A stretch of DNA of 64,000 bases, taken from JANWXD01 sp035575135. Lineage in GTDB: Bacteria > Acidobacteriota > Terriglobia > Bryobacterales > Bryobacteraceae. Of this stretch, positions 51,736-61,304 are shown in pieces. The stretch is taken from assembly GCA_035575135.1 (NCBI GenBank), contig DATLYE010000019.1, positions 14,304 through 78,303 on the forward strand. The letters run 5' to 3'. The translations under genes were made by a program, and so were the position numbers. The first letter of the stretch is position 1, and every line of letters begins with the position of its first letter. The notes under the pieces were generated by a model, which did not search any database, was not told the DNA's origin, and saw only the letters and a list, made by a program, of their open reading frames with translations.

Positions 51736-53046
51736 ATGGCGAACTCGAAAGATCTGAAACCGAAACAGCGTCTGGGACACAAGCCCGCCTCGCGTGCGCG
51801 CAAGGCGGCCGGATGGCTGGTGGGACTGGGTCTGGTGGGCGCGGCGGTTTACGCGGCCTACCGGTCGGCCTCCCCCACAGTGGTTGAAGTGCCCGTGGCG
51901 CGAGCCCAGCGGGGCGAATTCGTTCTGGCGGTCCGAACGCGGGGTGAGATCCGGAGCACGCGCTCCGTGATTCTGACGGCTCCTCAGGTTCCGGATCCGC
52001 GCATTGTGCGGCTCGCCGAGTCGGGCAAGCCGATCCGAAAGGGAGACGTCGTGGTGGAGTTCGACACGGCGGCGCAGGAACAGTACTACCTGGAGCGGGC
52101 CACCAGCGTGCGCACGGCGGAAAGCCAGATTGTGCAGACCAAGGCCGCGCACCGCATCGTCAACGAAACCGACGGCCTCAATCTCATGACCGCCGAGTAC
52201 AACGTGGAGCGGGCGAAGCTGGAGGCCAGCAAAGCGGAAATCCTTTCGGAAATCGAGGGCGCCAAGAACCGGATCAACGTGGGAATCTCCGAAGGCGAGC
52301 TCAACCAGGTCAAGACGACGATCAAAGCCCACAAGGTGTCGCAGGAAGCCGACCTGGAAAGGCTTCAGGAATCCAAAGACAAGACCATCCGGGACATGGA
52401 GCGAGCCAAGGGCTATCTGTCCAAGATGGTGATCCGCGCGCCCATTGACGGCATCGTCAATATCCTTCCCAATTTCCGCTCGGGCGGATCCTTCGGCCAG
52501 ATGCCGCCGCCGTTCAAGGAGGGGGACCGCGCTTGGACCGGCGCCGCCATTGCCGAGATCCCCGACTTGTCGGAGATGCGCATCGAACTGAAGCTGGAGG
52601 AAGTGGACCGCGGCAAGCTGAAGCTGGGCCAGCAGGTCCGCATCCGCGTCGATGCCATCCCGGACAAGGAGTTTGTGGCGGAACTGGACTGGATCAGCCC
52701 GATTGCGGCTCTGCAGTTTCGCGGCTGGCGGGAGGCCGATAAAGTTTTCCCGGCGTATGCCACGCTCAAGAACCTGGATCCGCGGCTGCGACCCGGCATG
52801 AGTGCGACCGCGGAAATCATTCTCGAGAGCCAGGCGAATGCACTGCTGATCCCCGTGCGGGCCAGCTTCCTGCGGGGAGGCAAACCATCCGTCTGGGTGC
52901 AGAAGGGCGAGAAGTTCGAGCTGCGCACGATCGAAGTGGGCAAACGCAACGAAGAGAACGTCGTGGTGCTGGGCGGTTTGCGTGAGGGCGAAGTGGTGGC
53001 TCTGGAGGATCCGGCGGAGGCTGCCCGGCGGGCCAAGAAGCTATAG
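51736..53046 (+). CDS. HlyD/MacA-type efflux adaptor 2
   Basis: A 436-aa periplasmic adaptor with an N-terminal membrane anchor (about residues 23-43). It has the lipoyl half motif GKPIRKGDVVVEFD, a coiled-coil hairpin (about 115-225), RAPIDGIVNILP, and the beta-barrel plus membrane-proximal domain with LDPRLRPGMSATAEI. It has no Gly-rich insert, so it is the plain form of the three. It lies 14 bp after adaptor 1 and 15 bp before adaptor 3. It probably joins an inner-membrane permease to the TolC-like protein. Confidence 0.85.
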   Translation: MANSKDLKPKQRLGHKPASRARKAAGWLVGLGLVGAAVYAAYRSASPTVVEVPVARAQRGEFVLAVRTRGEIRSTRSVILTAPQVPDPRIVRLAESGKPIRKGDVVVEFDTAAQEQYYLERATSVRTAESQIVQTKAAHRIVNETDGLNLMTAEYNVERAKLEASKAEILSEIEGAKNRINVGISEGELNQVKTTIKAHKVSQEADLERLQESKDKTIRDMERAKGYLSKMVIRAPIDGIVNILPNFRSGGSFGQMPPPFKEGDRAWTGAAIAEIPDLSEMRIELKLEEVDRGKLKLGQQVRIRVDAIPDKEFVAELDWISPIAALQFRGWREADKVFPAYATLKNLDPRLRPGMSATAEIILESQANALLIPVRASFLRGGKPSVWVQKGEKFELRTIEVGKRNEENVVVLGGLREGEVVALEDPAEAARRAKKL

Positions 53047-53061
53047 GGAGCGGGAGCAAGC

Positions 53062-55005
53062 ATGAAGAAGTGGATTTTTCGAGCGAGCGTGGCGGGTCTG
53101 GCGGCGCTTGCCGTCTGGGGCGCCTACCGGTTCGTCCGGCAGATTCCGCAGCGTCAGGAACATATTCCCACGACGCGAGTCCGCCGGGGTGATCTGGTGA
53201 TTCGGGCTTTCGCGCGCGGCGAACTCCGTGCGGTTCGCTCCGAGACGCTCGTCGCCCCGAACCTGTTCGGCACGGTTCAGGTCACCAAGCTGGCGCCTCT
53301 CGGGGCTTTCGCCCGCGAGAAGGACCTGATCGTGGAGTTCGACGATTCCGAAGTGCGGTCGCGTCTGGAAGAAAAGCAGCTCGAGCTCGAACAGATCGAG
53401 GAGCAGATCAAGAAGGCCCAGGCGGAGCTGGCGATCCGCAATAACCAGGACGAGGTGGACCTGCTGCAGGCACGTTACGCCGTGCGGCGCGCCGAGCTGG
53501 AGGTCAAGCGCAACGAACTGCTGTCGGCGATTGATGCGCGCAAAAATCTCTTGAACCTCGAAGAGGCCCGGCGCCGGCTGAAACAGCTGGAAGTGGACAT
53601 CAAGTCCCGGCGGGAGCAGTCGGAGGCCGAGTTGGCCGTGCTGCGCGAGCAGCGCAACCGGGCTTTGGTGGAGCTCAACCGCGAGCGGATGCGCCTCAGC
53701 CAGACCAAACTACTGGCCTCGATGAGCGGGCTGGTGGCCATCCGGCAGAACATCTTCGGCGGCATGCGCATGTTCGGGGCCCAGGTGCCCGACATCCGGG
53801 AAGGCGACCAGGTGCAGCCGGGCATGCCGGTGGCTGATGTGCTGGACCTGTCAGAACTGGAAGTGGTGGCGAAGGTCGGAGAGCTCGACCGCGCCAACTT
53901 GCGCGAGGGTCAGGACGTCATCATCGAGCTCGACGCACTGGCGGGAAAGAAGCTGCACGGCAAGATCAAGAGCTTGAGCGGCACGGCCAGCGCCAACGTA
54001 TTCTCCGGTGACCCCGCCAAGAAGTTCGACGTGACGTTCTCGGTGGACATGAAGGAGCTGCTGAGCGCGGTGGGAGCCAAGCCGGAGCAGATCCGGCGTG
54101 TGCTGGAAACGGCGGAGCGGAACCGCAAGAGAGCTCCGGCGCAGGTGCAGACCGCTTCGTTCGGCATGCCGGGCGGTTTCCCGGCGATGGCGGGGATGGC
54201 GGGTGGGGGAGCTTTCGGCGGGCCGGGCGGAGCGCCGGGAATGGGGCAAGCCGGCGGCGAGCAGGCCGAAGGGAGCCAGGAAGGCCGGCGCCGCGGCGGT
54301 TTTGGCGGCGGCATGTTCGGCCAGCTCTCCGAAGAGGACCGCCGCAAGATGCGGGAGGCCATGCAGAAGGCTCTGGGCGGGCGGAGCATGCAAGACCTCA
54401 GCCCCGAGGAACGGCAGAAGATCTTTTCTGAGTTGCGGCAGAAGTTTCAGCTTCCCGCGGCCGGCGCGCGGGGTCAAGGGCAGGGGCCGGCACAGGGTCA
54501 GGCCGGCGGGGGAGCGCCGGTCTTCGGCCTGCGTCCCCCCGGAGCGCAGGGCGAAGCCGGGAGCCCGGGACTCCCGGGCGGCATGATGCGCGGCTTCGGC
54601 GGTCCGGCCGGGCCCTTCACGGAAAAGGATCTTGCGGAGGCCAAGCTTCCGCCTCCACCGGAAGAAGACAGCCAGTTGGAAGTGCTCCTGCGGCCCGGTC
54701 TGCTTGCAGACGTGGAGATCATCGTGGAAAAGATCCCCAACGCCATCCATGTTCCTGCGCAGGCCGTGTTTGAGAAAGAAGGCAAGCCCGTGGTTTACGT
54801 GAAGGTGGGCGAGCGTTTCGAGCCGCGTTTTGTGAAATTGAGCAAGCGGAGCGAATCGGCGGTGGTGATTGCAGAGGGACTGAAGCCGGGTGAGATCATC
54901 GCTCTTGCCGACCCGTTTGCCAGACCGGGACAGAAAAAGGAACAGAAGCCGTCCCAAGGGGGCGGCCCGCCTATGGGCGGCATGGGCGGAGGACCGCGGA
55001 CGTGA
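53062..55005 (+). CDS. HlyD/MacA-type efflux adaptor 3 with a Gly-rich, helical insert
   Basis: A 647-aa adaptor. The N-terminal anchor, lipoyl half (FAREKDLIVEFDDSEV), coiled coil (about 100-220) and the second lipoyl half are normal. Then a long insert (about residues 370-525) breaks the beta-barrel part. It holds Met/Gly-rich stretches and a helical piece with EEDRRKMREAMQKAL and SPEERQKIFSELRQKF, like Spy/CpxP-type chaperone helices. The C-terminal PGLLADVEII and KVGERFEPRFVKL strands end the core, followed by a Gly-rich tail. A tuned binding or chaperone function of the insert is inference. Confidence 0.8.
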   Translation: MKKWIFRASVAGLAALAVWGAYRFVRQIPQRQEHIPTTRVRRGDLVIRAFARGELRAVRSETLVAPNLFGTVQVTKLAPLGAFAREKDLIVEFDDSEVRSRLEEKQLELEQIEEQIKKAQAELAIRNNQDEVDLLQARYAVRRAELEVKRNELLSAIDARKNLLNLEEARRRLKQLEVDIKSRREQSEAELAVLREQRNRALVELNRERMRLSQTKLLASMSGLVAIRQNIFGGMRMFGAQVPDIREGDQVQPGMPVADVLDLSELEVVAKVGELDRANLREGQDVIIELDALAGKKLHGKIKSLSGTASANVFSGDPAKKFDVTFSVDMKELLSAVGAKPEQIRRVLETAERNRKRAPAQVQTASFGMPGGFPAMAGMAGGGAFGGPGGAPGMGQAGGEQAEGSQEGRRRGGFGGGMFGQLSEEDRRKMREAMQKALGGRSMQDLSPEERQKIFSELRQKFQLPAAGARGQGQGPAQGQAGGGAPVFGLRPPGAQGEAGSPGLPGGMMRGFGGPAGPFTEKDLAEAKLPPPPEEDSQLEVLLRPGLLADVEIIVEKIPNAIHVPAQAVFEKEGKPVVYVKVGERFEPRFVKLSKRSESAVVIAEGLKPGEIIALADPFARPGQKKEQKPSQGGGPPMGGMGGGPRT

Positions 55006-55045
55006 GCCGCGGAGTGCCGGCAACAGAGAAGGAAAGGTCAGCAGT

Positions 55046-56302
55046 ATGTCGGGTTTGAGCAGCTATTTGCCCGAGCTGTACATGGGGCTCTCCAGCCTGC
55101 TGGTGCACAAGCTTCGCAGCTTGCTCACCATGCTGGGCATGATCTTCGGTGTGGGCGCCGTGGTGGCGATGCTGTCCATCACCGCCGGAGCGCAGCGGGA
55201 AATGATCAGTTTCATTGACCTGCTCGGCGTGAACAACATCATCGTGGAAGCGCGAGAGGCGGTGGACCGCAACGAGCTCCAGGCGCGGCGGCAGATCTCT
55301 CCCGGACTGACCTTCCGGGACTTCCGCGCGATCTCGGAAAACGTCCAGGGTGTGGAGGCGCTCACGCCACGCAAGCGGTTCAAGCCCACCAAGGTGTTGC
55401 CCAAGACGACGCAGGAGCCGCCGCTGCTGATCGGCGTGCTTCCCAATTTCATGCAGATCAACAACCTTACCGTGGTGGAGGGCCGGTTCTTCACCGAGGA
55501 AGAGAATCTGCAATCGGCGCCGGTGTGCGTACTGGGCGAGTCGGCCAAAATCAACCTCCTCGGCTACGACCGCGCCGTGGGCAAGTACGTCAAGATCAAC
55601 AACGTCTGGCTCCAGGTGATCGGCGTGCTCGCCCATCAGGCCACGGCCGACACCGAGGTCGAAGGCCTCGAAGCGGTCAACCGCAACAACCTGGTGATCG
55701 CGCCGCTGAACACCGTGATGCGGCGTTTCGAGGATTCCAACAGCTTCCTCAAAGACGAGATTGACGGCATCTACATCCGGGTCAAAGAGGGCACGGACTC
55801 GATCGAAACGGCCAACGTGGTGCGCGCGATTCTGACCGCCACCCACAAAGACGCCGGCGACTTCACCGTGGTCGTGCCGGCCGGCCTGCTCGAGGAGCGG
55901 CGCCGCACGCAGTTCATCTTTGAAGTGGTCATGATCTGCATCGCGGGCATCTCGCTGCTGGTGGGCGGCATCGGCATCATGAACATCATGCTGGCGACCG
56001 TGCTCGAGCGCACGCGGGAAATCGGCATCCGCCGCGCCATCGGCGCCCGCCAGTCCGACATCGTGCGCCAGTTCCTGACCGAAGCCGTGATGATTTCGAT
56101 TCTCGGCGGTCTGATCGGCATCGCCTTCGGGTTCACGCTGTCGCGGGTCATCGCGGCGGCGGCCGGCTGGTCTACGGTCGTCACCGCGACCTCCATCGCC
56201 GTCGCCTTCGGCGTGTCGGTCTTCATCGGCCTGCTGTTCGGGATCTACCCGGCGGTCCAGGCCGCGAAATTGGATCCCATCGAAGCCATTCGCTACGAGT
56301 AG
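55046..56302 (+). CDS. MacB-type ABC transporter permease without a fused ATPase
   Basis: A 418-aa inner-membrane permease of the MacB/FtsX type: first helix after LVHKLRSLLTMLGMIFGVGAVVAML, a large periplasmic domain (about residues 70-290) and three C-terminal helices with ERTREIGIRRAIGARQSDI. The classic MacB has an N-terminal ATPase domain, which is absent here, and no separate ATPase gene is in the cluster. The ATG at 55046 has a GAAGGAAAGG upstream. It sits between adaptor 3 and the TolC-like gene and is surely part of their complex. Confidence 0.88.
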   Translation: MSGLSSYLPELYMGLSSLLVHKLRSLLTMLGMIFGVGAVVAMLSITAGAQREMISFIDLLGVNNIIVEAREAVDRNELQARRQISPGLTFRDFRAISENVQGVEALTPRKRFKPTKVLPKTTQEPPLLIGVLPNFMQINNLTVVEGRFFTEEENLQSAPVCVLGESAKINLLGYDRAVGKYVKINNVWLQVIGVLAHQATADTEVEGLEAVNRNNLVIAPLNTVMRRFEDSNSFLKDEIDGIYIRVKEGTDSIETANVVRAILTATHKDAGDFTVVVPAGLLEERRRTQFIFEVVMICIAGISLLVGGIGIMNIMLATVLERTREIGIRRAIGARQSDIVRQFLTEAVMISILGGLIGIAFGFTLSRVIAAAAGWSTVVTATSIAVAFGVSVFIGLLFGIYPAVQAAKLDPIEAIRYE

Positions 56303-56311
56303 TTAACCGAT

Positions 56312-57964
56312 ATGAGACAGTTTTTGGTTTTGACAGGAGTGTTTTGCGCCGGCGCGGCCTGGTCGCAGGAAGCGCCGGCGTTTCCGCGGCCCGCCTATTT
56401 CCGGCAGCACTTCGGAACGCCGCCTCTGCGGGTGGAGCTTCAGCCGCCCGTGCGCCTGGCCGATTTTCTGGTGGACGGCAAACTCGAGCTGTCGCTGCGC
56501 TCCTACCTGGAGCTGGTTTTGGCGAACAACACGGACATCGCCATACAGAAGGTCTCCGTCGAAGTACAGAAAAACGCCGTGACACGCGCCTTCGGCCGGT
56601 TCGATCCCACCCTGACGGCCAGTTTCAACAGCACGCGGACCAAATCCCCGGCCAGTGACGTGCTGGCCGGCGCGGCCACGCTCAGCCAGTTGAATCAGCC
56701 CGCCAACTTCAGCTACCAGCAGGTGCTTCAGACGGGCACGCAGTTCAACGTGGGCTTCTTTGCGAGCAAGAACTCCACCAACAGCGCGTTCCAGACCTTC
56801 AACCCGGCGCTCAACGCCAGATTGAATTTCGGCTTCACGCAGCCGTTGCTGCGTGGCCGGGGCGCCTATGTCACGCGCCTGCCCATCCTGATCGCCCGGA
56901 GCCGCCTCCGCAGCGCGGAGCACAACCTGCGCGACCAACTGCTGCGGCTGCTTACCGCGGCGGAGAACGCCTATTGGGACGTGGTCGGCGCGCGGGAGAA
57001 CGTCGCGGTGCAGGAGCAGGCAGTGGCCCTCCGCGCCGAGGCTCTCAAGATCGCCCAGCGAGAGCTGGAACTGGGTGCGCTCTCGCCGCTGGACATCTAC
57101 CAGCCCCAGGCCGACTACGCCTCCGCCCAGATCCAGCTCTCTCAGGCCAAGTACCGGCTGGCGCAGCTGGAAGATGCGCTCCGCAAGCAGATCGGCGCCG
57201 ATCTGGATCCGCAATTTCGCAACGTTCCCATCGTGCTCACGGAAACCGTACTGCCCCCGGCGGACACAGCCACGTTCGACCGCGAGGCGCTCGTCGAAAA
57301 GGCCCTGGCCATGAGGCCCGATCTGATGGCCGCCCGCGAGAACCTGCTCACTGACGATATGAACATCCGCTCCGCCACGGACGCTTTGCGGCCGGATCTG
57401 TCCCTTACGGCGAGCTACGCTTCGTCCGGACGCGGCGGCCCGTTTTTCCAGCGGACGAACATTTTCGGTCCCGAGGGTCCGGTCGGTACGGTGATCACCG
57501 TGATTCCCGGGGGGTTCGGAGACGCTTTGAGCCAGTTGTTCAATTTCAACTTCCCCACCTACGCGTTCGGGCTCACGCTGCGGCTTCCCATCCGCGACCG
57601 CGCGGCCGCCGCCAACCTGGCCGACGCGCTGGTCCAGAAGCGACTGGACGCGCTGCGGGCGCGCAACCTGGAGCAGACGGTGCGCCTGGAGGTGTTGAAC
57701 GCCATCAGCCAGGTGGAGTCCAGCCGGGAAGCTGTGAAACTCGCGCAGGTGGCCCGGGATCTGGCCCAGAAGAACCTCGAAGCCGAGCAGAAGAAGTACG
57801 AGTTGGGAACAACGGTTCTGTTCTTCGTACTGGACGCCCAGACGCGACTGACGACGGCGCAGTCGCGCCTGCTGACCGAATCCATCAACTACCGGCGTAA
57901 CTTGCTCAATTTGCTTCGGGTCACCGGGGAACTGCTGGAGCAGCGAGGCATCGCGATACAATAG
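56312..57964 (+). CDS. TolC-like outer membrane efflux protein
   Basis: A 550-aa outer membrane factor with a short signal peptide (to about residue 19). Two repeated coiled-coil halves are visible: the first with LVLANNTDIAIQKVSVEVQKNAV and QRELELGALSPLDIYQPQ, the second with EKALAMRPDLMAAREN and KYELGTTVLFFVLDAQTRL. The length is somewhat longer than E. coli TolC. It ends the efflux operon after the permease (9 bp gap) and should form the exit channel across the outer membrane. Confidence 0.88.
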   Translation: MRQFLVLTGVFCAGAAWSQEAPAFPRPAYFRQHFGTPPLRVELQPPVRLADFLVDGKLELSLRSYLELVLANNTDIAIQKVSVEVQKNAVTRAFGRFDPTLTASFNSTRTKSPASDVLAGAATLSQLNQPANFSYQQVLQTGTQFNVGFFASKNSTNSAFQTFNPALNARLNFGFTQPLLRGRGAYVTRLPILIARSRLRSAEHNLRDQLLRLLTAAENAYWDVVGARENVAVQEQAVALRAEALKIAQRELELGALSPLDIYQPQADYASAQIQLSQAKYRLAQLEDALRKQIGADLDPQFRNVPIVLTETVLPPADTATFDREALVEKALAMRPDLMAARENLLTDDMNIRSATDALRPDLSLTASYASSGRGGPFFQRTNIFGPEGPVGTVITVIPGGFGDALSQLFNFNFPTYAFGLTLRLPIRDRAAAANLADALVQKRLDALRARNLEQTVRLEVLNAISQVESSREAVKLAQVARDLAQKNLEAEQKKYELGTTVLFFVLDAQTRLTTAQSRLLTESINYRRNLLNLLRVTGELLEQRGIAIQ

Positions 57965-58022
57965 GCCCATCAGACGGCTGCCTCTCGGGGCCTGCCAGCA
58001 GGCAGCGAGGGGCGTCTGCACC

Positions 58023-59960
58023 ATGGGCCTGATCCGCGTACTCTCCGACCAGGTCGCCAACAAGATCGCCGCCGGCGAGGTGGTCGAGCGCCCCGCCTCG
58101 GTCGTCAAGGAACTGCTCGAAAACTCGCTGGATGCCGGCGCCACTGAAGTGCGCGTGGAAATCGAAGCCGGCGGCCGGCGTCTGATCCGCGTAGCCGACA
58201 ACGGTTGCGGCATGATGCACGATGATGCGCTGCTGGCCTTCGAGCGGCACGCCACCAGCAAGCTGCGGGATGTCCGAGACCTGCTCTCGATCGCTACGCT
58301 GGGTTTCCGAGGCGAGGCGCTTCCCTCGATTGCGGCGGTCTCCCGCACGGTTCTCGAAACGCGCTGGGCCGAAGAACAAACCGGCACGCGCGTCGAGATC
58401 GCCGGCGGCAGGATGCTGCGCGTGGAAGAAACGGCCCTGCCTCCGGGTACGACGGTGACGGTACGCGATCTGTTTTTCAACGTCCCGGCGCGCAAGAAGT
58501 TTCTCCGCTCCGAGCAGACTGAGACGGCGCACGTCGCCTCCCTGGTGATGCACTACAGTCTGGCGCATCCCGGCCGGACCTTTCTGCTGCGCCACGAATC
58601 CAGGGAGTTGCTCCATGTGACGCCTGTGGAGACGTTGCGCGAACGCGTCTACCAGGTTTTCGGCAGCCAGACCCTCGAGGAACTGGTGGACCTGGGTTGC
58701 CGGGAGCGGACCCTGGAGCCCGCCTCGGCAGGCGGTGCGGCAGGCGCGGAGTCCGGCCTCCGGCTGTTCCGCTTGCGCGGTTTTGTGTCGCGCCCTCAGG
58801 TGCAGAAGCTGAACCGCAATTCCATCTTCTTGTTCGTGAACGGGCGCCTGATCCGGGATCGGCTGCTGCTGCACGCCCTTTCGGCCGCCTATCACAACCT
58901 GATCCCGCCGGGCTGTTTCCCTTTTGCGCTGTTGTTCCTGGAGTGCGACCTCGAAGAGGTGGATGTGAATGTGCACCCGTCGAAGACCGAGGTTCGGTTC
59001 CGGCACGGGTCCTTCGTTCACGACTTCGTGCGCGACGCCGTGCGGGAAGCCTTGGTCGAAGCCAGGCCCGCCGGCAGCTTCTCCTCCAGCCAAGACCCGC
59101 AGCCTGCCGCAAACCTGCCGTACTCGGAATTTACGCAGCAGATCGAGAATCAGGCCTGGACGGCCCCGCTTTCCGGCGCCCCGCCGGAAAACCCGGAGCT
59201 CCTGCCCGCCTTTACGCTGAGGCCGGTGGCGGCTCCCCCTCCGCGGCTCGATTTCGGCGCCGATTCGGTCCCTTCGGAAACCGGCGCTCCGGCCGCGGCG
59301 GAGGTGAAACTTCCGGTTCCGGACACCCATGGCGGACTGCCGGCGGACTTCGATGCAGCCCAGGTGGGCAGCCTCGACGCCCTGCGGGACCTGCGCCCGC
59401 TAGGCCAGCTCCACGAGAGCTTCATTGTGGCAGCGGGCCGCGACGGCTTGTGGCTGATTGACCAGCATGTCGCCCACGAGCGGATTCTCTTCGAGAAAGT
59501 CCTGCGCCAGCTGGCCGCCGGCAAACTCGAAACGCAGCGGCTGCTGCTTCCCGTGCTGGTGGAGCTGAGCCCGGCGCAACTGGTCGAGTATGCCCGCATT
59601 GCGAACGAACTCGAGGCCGGCGGCTTTGAAACCGAGCCGTTCGGGCCGCGCACGATCGCCGTCAAGACGGCCCCCGCGGGCCTGGCTCCCGGCGACATCG
59701 AGAAGGTCCTCTTTGAGATTCTCGAAGTGGCCGAGCGCGAACTCCGCCGCGCCTCCCTCGACGACTTGCGCCGCGCGCTGGCGGCCTCCATTGCCTGCCG
59801 TGCCGCCATCAAGATCAACACCAGACTCGAGCCCGCCAAGATCCAGTGGCTGCTCGAAGAACTGGCTCGCACGGAATGCCCGATGAGCTGCCCTCACGGC
59901 CGTCCGGTGGCCCTCCGGTACGCGACCCGTGAGATCCTGCGGGCCTTCCACAGGATCTGA
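58023..59960 (+). CDS. mutL: DNA mismatch repair protein MutL (endonuclease type)
   Basis: A 645-aa mismatch repair factor. The GHKL ATPase part has NKIAAGEVVERPASVVKELL (residues 13-32), DNGCGM and GFRGEALPSI. The central linker is Pro/Ala-rich (about 355-450). The C-terminal domain has the latent endonuclease motif DQHVAHERILFE (about 480), with Val in place of the first Ala, plus ACRAAIK and CPHGRP. This indicates a nicking MutL, as in bacteria without MutH. It starts 58 bp after the TolC-like gene and appears separate in function. No mutS is nearby. Confidence 0.95.
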   Translation: MGLIRVLSDQVANKIAAGEVVERPASVVKELLENSLDAGATEVRVEIEAGGRRLIRVADNGCGMMHDDALLAFERHATSKLRDVRDLLSIATLGFRGEALPSIAAVSRTVLETRWAEEQTGTRVEIAGGRMLRVEETALPPGTTVTVRDLFFNVPARKKFLRSEQTETAHVASLVMHYSLAHPGRTFLLRHESRELLHVTPVETLRERVYQVFGSQTLEELVDLGCRERTLEPASAGGAAGAESGLRLFRLRGFVSRPQVQKLNRNSIFLFVNGRLIRDRLLLHALSAAYHNLIPPGCFPFALLFLECDLEEVDVNVHPSKTEVRFRHGSFVHDFVRDAVREALVEARPAGSFSSSQDPQPAANLPYSEFTQQIENQAWTAPLSGAPPENPELLPAFTLRPVAAPPPRLDFGADSVPSETGAPAAAEVKLPVPDTHGGLPADFDAAQVGSLDALRDLRPLGQLHESFIVAAGRDGLWLIDQHVAHERILFEKVLRQLAAGKLETQRLLLPVLVELSPAQLVEYARIANELEAGGFETEPFGPRTIAVKTAPAGLAPGDIEKVLFEILEVAERELRRASLDDLRRALAASIACRAAIKINTRLEPAKIQWLLEELARTECPMSCPHGRPVALRYATREILRAFHRI

Positions 59961-60038
59961 CAGGTCTGGTCTCCGGGTGCGCAGCCTCCGAGCCCGCTAC
60001 GCGTTCAGAGCTGTTGTTTCCGGACGGCCGCGGGAAGC

Positions 60039-60773
60039 TCAGGCAAACGCGGCCGACCATCCGGCCTTGATCAGCACGTATGCCGCCCAGGGAATCATGA
60101 TCAATACCAGGGCGCGCTGGTAAGAAATCTTCCTGGCGGCTGTGGAAAAGCCCAGAGCGAGCAGCAGAATCACCCAGATGCTGAGCAAGTCGAGCGAGCC
60201 GGCGATGGTGTGAAGAAACTTTGGCGTGCCGGTGGGGTCCAGGTAAGCCCCCAGGCTGAGCGGGACCGGATTCTGGAGGTCGAAATCCTCCGGGTTTTTG
60301 AATCGCATCACGATCATGCCCAGCACGACCCCAAGCGCCGAGGGCAGGGAAGCGTAGGTCGTGATGCTGAAGGCCTGCCGGAAGCGGAGCTCCGCCCCGG
60401 CGAGGGCGTTGAAGACTCCGAGCAGCACGGCCGAGATCAGCAGCATGGAAACGGGGACGCCGAGGAGCGCTCCGGCATAACCGAAGCCGGCGCCAAACTT
60501 CACGGCCTGTTCCAGGGCGCGCTCGCGCTGTTCCGGGGGCATCTGCTGCACGCGCTCGTTGGTTTCCAACTGGTGGCGCATGAAGGTCTCCCAACCGACG
60601 GTGCGCGAGAACATGACGATATAAACCAGGGAGAGCGCGGTCATCAGGATGAGCGGCGCCCACCATCTGGGATGGGCCGCAAGGTCTTGGAAAACGGGCT
60701 TGGGTTCCCAAAACACGCCCACCAGGCGCTGGGTTTCCGTGAGGGGACGGGGTGCGGGTTCAGCGGTAGCCAT
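60039..60773 (-). CDS. YIP1-family membrane protein
   Basis: A 244-aa protein with an N-terminal soluble stretch of about 30 residues (LVGVFWEPKPVFQDLAAHPRWW) and five membrane helices. The helix pattern and the FWEPKPVF..L..HP.WW start match bacterial Yip1-domain proteins, whose function is unknown. It converges with mutL and diverges from the small exported gene. The ATG lies just after ACCGCTGAACC-type sequence with no strong Shine-Dalgarno sequence. Confidence 0.8.
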   Translation of the reverse strand: MATAEPAPRPLTETQRLVGVFWEPKPVFQDLAAHPRWWAPLILMTALSLVYIVMFSRTVGWETFMRHQLETNERVQQMPPEQRERALEQAVKFGAGFGYAGALLGVPVSMLLISAVLLGVFNALAGAELRFRQAFSITTYASLPSALGVVLGMIVMRFKNPEDFDLQNPVPLSLGAYLDPTGTPKFLHTIAGSLDLLSIWVILLLALGFSTAARKISYQRALVLIMIPWAAYVLIKAGWSAAFA

Positions 60774-60882
60774 GGCGCACCCATTATAGTCCCGGAGCGC
60801 TGCGGCAAGGGCGACTCCGCGATGAAGGCCGCCGGCTTGCCCCGAGATGACTTTGCCGCAACCAGACGGCTACACTGAAGCT

Positions 60883-61290
60883 GTGCGGCGGGCGGTGATC
60901 CTGATGCTCGCGGCGGCGCTTCAAGGAGCCGCATCGCAGGAGTCCCGGCCTTCCGGCAGGGTCCGTCCTCCTGAGGCCTCGGGCTGCCCTCGCGACAAAC
61001 TCACCGCCTACATCGGGCGCGTAGCCGCTTACTCTCGCACTCCGGAGCGGCTTCTCATTGAAATCGAAACGGACTGGCAGTCCAGAGAAAAGGCCGAACT
61101 GCACTATTCGAGCGAGCAGGACGTGACGCGCTGGTTCCGGTTGCGCGGCGAACCCTTTCGTCCCGAGGACTGGAGCCGGATCGAAGAAAAGCCCGGTCGC
61201 TTGCGGAAGGGCGTGCGAGCTGCGGTGTGGGTGTGCGAGGGCGGGGGCAATCCCCTCATTGACTGGGAACCGCCTCGGGAGGGCAACTAG
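60883..61290 (+). CDS. Small exported protein, unknown
   Basis: A 135-aa protein. GTG 60883 starts a signal peptide (RRAVILMLAAALQGAASQ), with a TACACT hexamer 6 nt before it, so it may be leaderless; an ATG at 60847 also lies in frame. The mature part is charged, with short strands (RLLIEIETDWQS, RAAVWVCEG) and two cysteines that could form a disulfide. No family is recognised. It converges with the M43 protease gene. Confidence 0.6.
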   Translation: MRRAVILMLAAALQGAASQESRPSGRVRPPEASGCPRDKLTAYIGRVAAYSRTPERLLIEIETDWQSREKAELHYSSEQDVTRWFRLRGEPFRPEDWSRIEEKPGRLRKGVRAAVWVCEGGGNPLIDWEPPREGN

Positions 61291-61304
61291 CTCCGGCAGC
61301 GTGG

